A DNA stretch of 64,000 bases from JAMXLG01 sp963765935 (GTDB taxonomy: Bacteria > Vulcanimicrobiota > Vulcanimicrobiia > Vulcanimicrobiales > Vulcanimicrobiaceae), in NCBI GenBank assembly GCA_963765935.1, contig CAVXXX010000004.1:124001-188000 (forward strand), read 5' to 3'. Position numbers and translations under genes: made by a program. The notes below the pieces were generated by a model. The model was not told the DNA's origin, made no database searches, and saw nothing but the letters and a program-made list of their open reading frames with translations. Each line of letters begins with the position of its first letter. The first letter of the stretch is position 1. Below, one piece after another: positions 60,931-64,000 of the stretch.

Positions 60931-62282
60931 CGGACTCCAAAACAATGGTCGTCGATCACACGAGAGTAGGCGCCGCATTCCGGCGCCTTTCTGTTCCTCT
61001 TGCCGTCCAGATGCTCGGCGATCAGATCCTCGGCGTCGTGGATACAATTGCGATCGGTTACTTGGGAACCGTTGCGCTCGCGGGCGTGACGGCCGCAACA
61101 ACGGTCACCTTCACGCTGATGATGACCGTTGGCGGATTATGGAGCGGTCTCGGCATCATCGCCGCGCAACGGATTGGGGCGCATGATGTTGACGGCTTTG
61201 CACGCACGGTGCGCGCGGGCTTCGTCGTCCCGATGATCGTTTCGATCGTCCTCACGCTGTTTGCCGTCGTGGGCGCGCGACCGTTGCTGGGCCTCATGCT
61301 GCCGCACATTGCCTCGGCGGATGCGAGCGCCGGGTATTTAATCGTGCGCTGCGCGTCGATGATACCGATCAACATCTCGGCGACGCTGATCGTCGGACTA
61401 GGGGCCGCGGGAAACCGGAAGCTCGGCATTTACCTTCTCGCGATCATCAACATCATTCATATTCCGCTGTTGCTCGCGCTTGCACTTGGATGGTGGACCG
61501 GACATCCGTTCGGCATTATCGGCGCCGGCATCTCGACGTTGATCTCCGAAACGATCGCCGCAATTGCTGCCGTAATCTACGTTGCGCATAAACCCATCTA
61601 TCGTATCTTCTCGAGCTTCACCATCGATTGGCAATTGGCGCTGCGCTGCGCGTGGCTCGGCGTTCCGGAGAGCATCTTCGGCTTCGCGATCGTCGGTCCG
61701 GATATGGCGGTCGTCGCGATGCTTGCGCCGCTCGGCCCACTTTACATCGCAGCGTTTCGCGCACTCAATGTCGTGTCGGACCTGACGTTCGTGGTGCCGA
61801 GCCCGCTGCAGAGCGCGACGCAAACGGTCATCGGTCAGCGTCTCGGCGCGCGCGACCCCGCCGGCGCGACGGCGTTCCTGCGTCGCGCGCTGCGCACAAC
61901 GCTGCTCGTAACAACGCTTACCGGCGTTGCGGTGGCAATCTTCGCGTGGCCGCTTTCGTTTTTGTTCACGATGAACGCTGCCGTCGCAACGGCAGCCGCG
62001 CTACCGCTTGTGCTGCACATGGTAACGATGCCGATCAAAGGCTGGGCGATGGTTGCGCTTGCACCGGTACGCGCTGCCGGCGATACACGATTCTCGATGG
62101 CGATCGGTATTGTGTGCGGACTACTCGTACTTCCGCTCACCTGGGCCGGCATCGAACGCCTGCATCTCGGACTCTACAGCGTACCGATTGCATGGATTAT
62201 TGCCTGGAGTGCGCGAGCCGCGTTAACTGCGCTAAAGATCCGCGACGGCAGTTGGTCGCGGCGCGAACCTATTGCGGCTTAA
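60927..62282 (+). CDS. MATE-family efflux transporter
   Basis: 451 aa with 12 membrane helices in two symmetrical halves; PLAVQMLGDQILGVVDTIAI starts the first half, and the second begins around WLGVPESIFGFAIVGPD. The third gene of the kynA-kynU operon, overlapping kynU by ATGA. Likely exports a compound, perhaps anthranilate or a derivative (inference). Confidence 0.9.
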   Translation: MTDSKTMVVDHTRVGAAFRRLSVPLAVQMLGDQILGVVDTIAIGYLGTVALAGVTAATTVTFTLMMTVGGLWSGLGIIAAQRIGAHDVDGFARTVRAGFVVPMIVSIVLTLFAVVGARPLLGLMLPHIASADASAGYLIVRCASMIPINISATLIVGLGAAGNRKLGIYLLAIINIIHIPLLLALALGWWTGHPFGIIGAGISTLISETIAAIAAVIYVAHKPIYRIFSSFTIDWQLALRCAWLGVPESIFGFAIVGPDMAVVAMLAPLGPLYIAAFRALNVVSDLTFVVPSPLQSATQTVIGQRLGARDPAGATAFLRRALRTTLLVTTLTGVAVAIFAWPLSFLFTMNAAVATAAALPLVLHMVTMPIKGWAMVALAPVRAAGDTRFSMAIGIVCGLLVLPLTWAGIERLHLGLYSVPIAWIIAWSARAALTALKIRDGSWSRREPIAA

Positions 62283-62700
62283 CTTCGGGCTCGTATGAGC
62301 CGCGACCGTAACCGCCATAGGCGCCGAGAAGCGCAATGACGGCGTTCAACAGAACGTCCCAGCCATAAATCGGCGCCACACCAAAGAGCGTGTAGAACGC
62401 GAAGACCGGCAATGCACCGAGGACGAAGAGAATCGCATAGACCCACGTGACCGCACGGCAGTAGAAGCGCGCCGAACTGAAGTTCATCGCCGCGACGAGT
62501 CCCCACACACCGAAGACGAGATGCAGTGCGTTTTCGGCAATGTTCGCCGGAAAAACGCCGACGATAAACCGGTAGAACGCGTCGAGCGTAATGACTGGAG
62601 CATCGAGCGGCGCGGCAGGTGCCGTCCACGGCAGAAATCCCGCGATGCCGGCAATAAGAAAGAGCAACCCGAGGATACGCGCGATCGTCGGTCCGTTCAT
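62269..62700 (-). CDS. DUF4383 family membrane protein
   Basis: 143 aa with four helices. FPANIAENALHLVFGVWGLV, TWVYAILFVLGALPVF and FGVAPIYGWDVLLNAVIALL match DUF4383. The C-terminus GYGRGSYEPEVKPQ overlaps the convergent MATE gene by 14 nt. No known role. Confidence 0.8.
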   Translation of the reverse strand: MNGPTIARILGLLFLIAGIAGFLPWTAPAAPLDAPVITLDAFYRFIVGVFPANIAENALHLVFGVWGLVAAMNFSSARFYCRAVTWVYAILFVLGALPVFAFYTLFGVAPIYGWDVLLNAVIALLGAYGGYGRGSYEPEVKPQ

Positions 62701-62709
62701 ATGCGAGCC

Positions 62710-63516
62710 TTACTGTACGCTTGCAAGAACGCCCTGCATTTCATGATGAATGCGCGCGTTGGTCGCGAGAATCGAACGCGCATCGAGCGACGCCGCTGAA
62801 CCGTCGATTCGGGAGACCGCTCCACCGGCTTCAGTCACGAGCAGCGTGCCTGCGGCGACATCCCACGGATTCAGATCCCACTCCCAAAATCCGTCGAAGC
62901 GTCCACACGCGGTGTATGCGAGATCGAGCGCAGCCGAGCCGTCGCGCCGCACCGCTTGCGCGTACCCGGACATTCGTTCGAAATACTTGCCGTTGCGCCG
63001 AAAATCGGCGGGATGGAAACCGGTGCAGACCATAGCATGCGCGAGTTCGTCGATCGGAGAAACGGAGATCGGCGCATCATTGCGGCGCGCTCCCGCACCG
63101 AGCTCGCCCGCAAAGCATTCATCCAACGCCGGTGCATACACAACCGCTGCGATGAGCTCTCCGGCACGTTCGAACCCGATGGAGATGCAATACATCGGAT
63201 ACCCGTGCGCGTAATTTGTCGTGCCATCGAGCGGATCGATAATCCAACGTTCATCGGAGGTGCCCGTATGACTGCCGCTCTCTTCAGCGAGCACGTTCGC
63301 GTTTGGAAACGCGCCGCGTAGTTTAGCGAAGATCACGGCTTCGCTTGCACGATCCGCCGCCGTGACGATATCCGCGCGCCTTCCCTTCTCTTCGATCTCC
63401 AAGGGACGATGCGCATACTCTAAAAGAACCGCCGCCCCTTCGCGCGCGGCGTCGAGTGCAACCGTCAGCGGATCGGGGCGGCGGATGGCGGAGTCGCTCA
63501 CGCTGTACTTCTCCAA
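62710..63516 (-). CDS. Inositol monophosphatase-family protein (SuhB-like)
   Basis: Mg-dependent phosphatase of 268 aa. VTAADRASEAVIFAKL, LAEESGS, WIIDPLDGTTNYAHGYPMYC and the third metal motif WEWDLNPWDVAAGTLLVTEA are complete. May hydrolyse inositol phosphate or act like SuhB in rRNA transcription; related enzymes act on histidinol phosphate, which could complement hisC. TTG start at 63516; a GTG five codons downstream is an alternative. Confidence 0.93.
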   Translation of the reverse strand: MEKYSVSDSAIRRPDPLTVALDAAREGAAVLLEYAHRPLEIEEKGRRADIVTAADRASEAVIFAKLRGAFPNANVLAEESGSHTGTSDERWIIDPLDGTTNYAHGYPMYCISIGFERAGELIAAVVYAPALDECFAGELGAGARRNDAPISVSPIDELAHAMVCTGFHPADFRRNGKYFERMSGYAQAVRRDGSAALDLAYTACGRFDGFWEWDLNPWDVAAGTLLVTEAGGAVSRIDGSAASLDARSILATNARIHHEMQGVLASVQ

Positions 63517-63547
63517 CGCTTTGTTCTGGGTTTGAGCGGTTTTGTCC

Positions 63548-64000
63548 TCAGTTGGAGATTAGCGTATAGGTTACCGTGATGATATGAGCAGACGTGTCCG
63601 CACCAACCGACGTCTCGAAGTTCATGATCGTGTCGTAGTCGGTGCCGGACGATTCGTTACCACATGAGAGGACCTTCGTCGTCGTCGTTGGATTGAAGAA
63701 GCTGTTCACGGCCGCCCCGTACGTCAGACCGCTCGTAGAATTCGGTTCGTCAACCGATGTGAACAATTCGTTGTTCGGATTTGACGAGACCGAAACTTCA
63801 AGCTGCCACGTGTTCGCCGCGACACCGGCGCCCGCCGGACACGCACCGGCAAGCGTTCCGCCTTCGTAGACGACCGTTGCGCGTACAACGTCACTGCCGA
63901 CGACGGTGTTTGTTGCCGGAATCGTTCCGAAATCGAGCACGGTGCCCGAGAACGAACACTGAGCGGGATTGCATGACGGTGACGGATGCGAGTTGCCGGG
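63548..64000 (-). CDS. Secreted beta-rich protein, 5' end cut by window edge
   Basis: The frame is open to the edge and starts beyond it. The visible 150 residues are rich in Thr, Ser, Asn and Val with alternating strands (TVVGSDVVRATVVYEGGTLA, TWQLEVSVSSNPNNEL, VGADTSAHIITVTYTLIS) and Cys at CNPAQC, ACPAGAG and SCGNES. It looks like an extracellular domain, but no family is assigned. It ends with a conserved-looking VTYTL. Confidence 0.6.
   Translation of the reverse strand, partial: PGNSHPSPSCNPAQCSFSGTVLDFGTIPATNTVVGSDVVRATVVYEGGTLAGACPAGAGVAANTWQLEVSVSSNPNNELFTSVDEPNSTSGLTYGAAVNSFFNPTTTTKVLSCGNESSGTDYDTIMNFETSVGADTSAHIITVTYTLISN

Overview
The window (64 kb, GC-rich, densely packed, many ATGA/GTGA/TAATG gene junctions) looks like a chromosomal segment of an uncultured or little-studied diderm bacterium. 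An outer membrane is suggested by two TonB-like proteins, an ExbB/ExbD set, several lipoproteins and M16-like secreted proteins. The accB-like/accC/nusB order and the YabE-like G5-3D gene next to rsmA resemble Firmicutes and Actinobacteria. That mix would fit a deep Terrabacteria-type diderm such as Candidatus Eremiobacterota (WPS-2); this placement is inference from gene content only. There is no rRNA, CRISPR array, prophage or complete insertion sequence; the only RNA gene I can support firmly is one tRNA-Ser.

Layout. 1-3922 (minus): a carrier-protein-like gene without its biotin lysine, accC, nusB and a truncated class A penicillin-binding protein. 3921-5786 (plus): GAF/HD-GYP signalling protein. 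5823-9724 (minus): one compact folate plus molybdopterin operon (moaC, moaB, folC, folP, folB, folK). 9750-11803 (plus): a degenerate double HD-GYP-like protein translationally coupled to a methyltransferase-like protein. 11855-14448: a frame-broken lipoprotein with a 17-bp tandem repeat, a small membrane protein, uppP and a PilZ protein. 14463-18955 (minus): TonB, TonB, ExbD, ExbD, ExbB and a TPR protein carrying a TonB-like domain. 19030-23920 (minus): DAHP synthase, rluB, an acetyltransferase, rho with a strong promoter and long leader, mpg and an RNase H-like protein. 23953-30340: three glycosyltransferases around a YabE-like G5/3D protein, a 165-bp palindromic element, rsmA and a CPBP protease.

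30337-40506 (minus) is a long run of housekeeping genes: moeA, hisC, a metallophosphoesterase, a thioesterase, smpB, tilS, hpt, ftsH and two M16-fold proteins without zinc motifs. serS (plus, frame-broken) starts on the same CATG as moeA. 41754-51002 mixes a DUF4010 membrane protein, a heme-oxygenase-like protein behind a structured leader with a terminator, a fatty-acid hydroxylase, a DUF2249-Crp regulator beside a cytochrome c, a glutathionyl-hydroquinone reductase, a permease, a CGNR regulator and tRNA-Ser. 51176-64000 holds a sedolisin lipoprotein, two heme-copper-like membrane proteins, SDR and crotonase genes, an Ogt-like protein whose active-site Cys is Ala, a tryptophan dioxygenase/kynureninase/MATE operon, a DUF4383 protein, an inositol-phosphatase-like gene and a truncated secreted protein.

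Recurring themes are protein families that have lost catalytic or modified residues (carrier protein, both M16 proteins, Ogt-like, tandem HD-GYP, methyltransferase-like), non-ATG starts (AUU for accC, CUG for a glycosyltransferase), and a dispersed repeat of about 24 bp that supplies coding sequence, a stop codon and a start codon to different genes.
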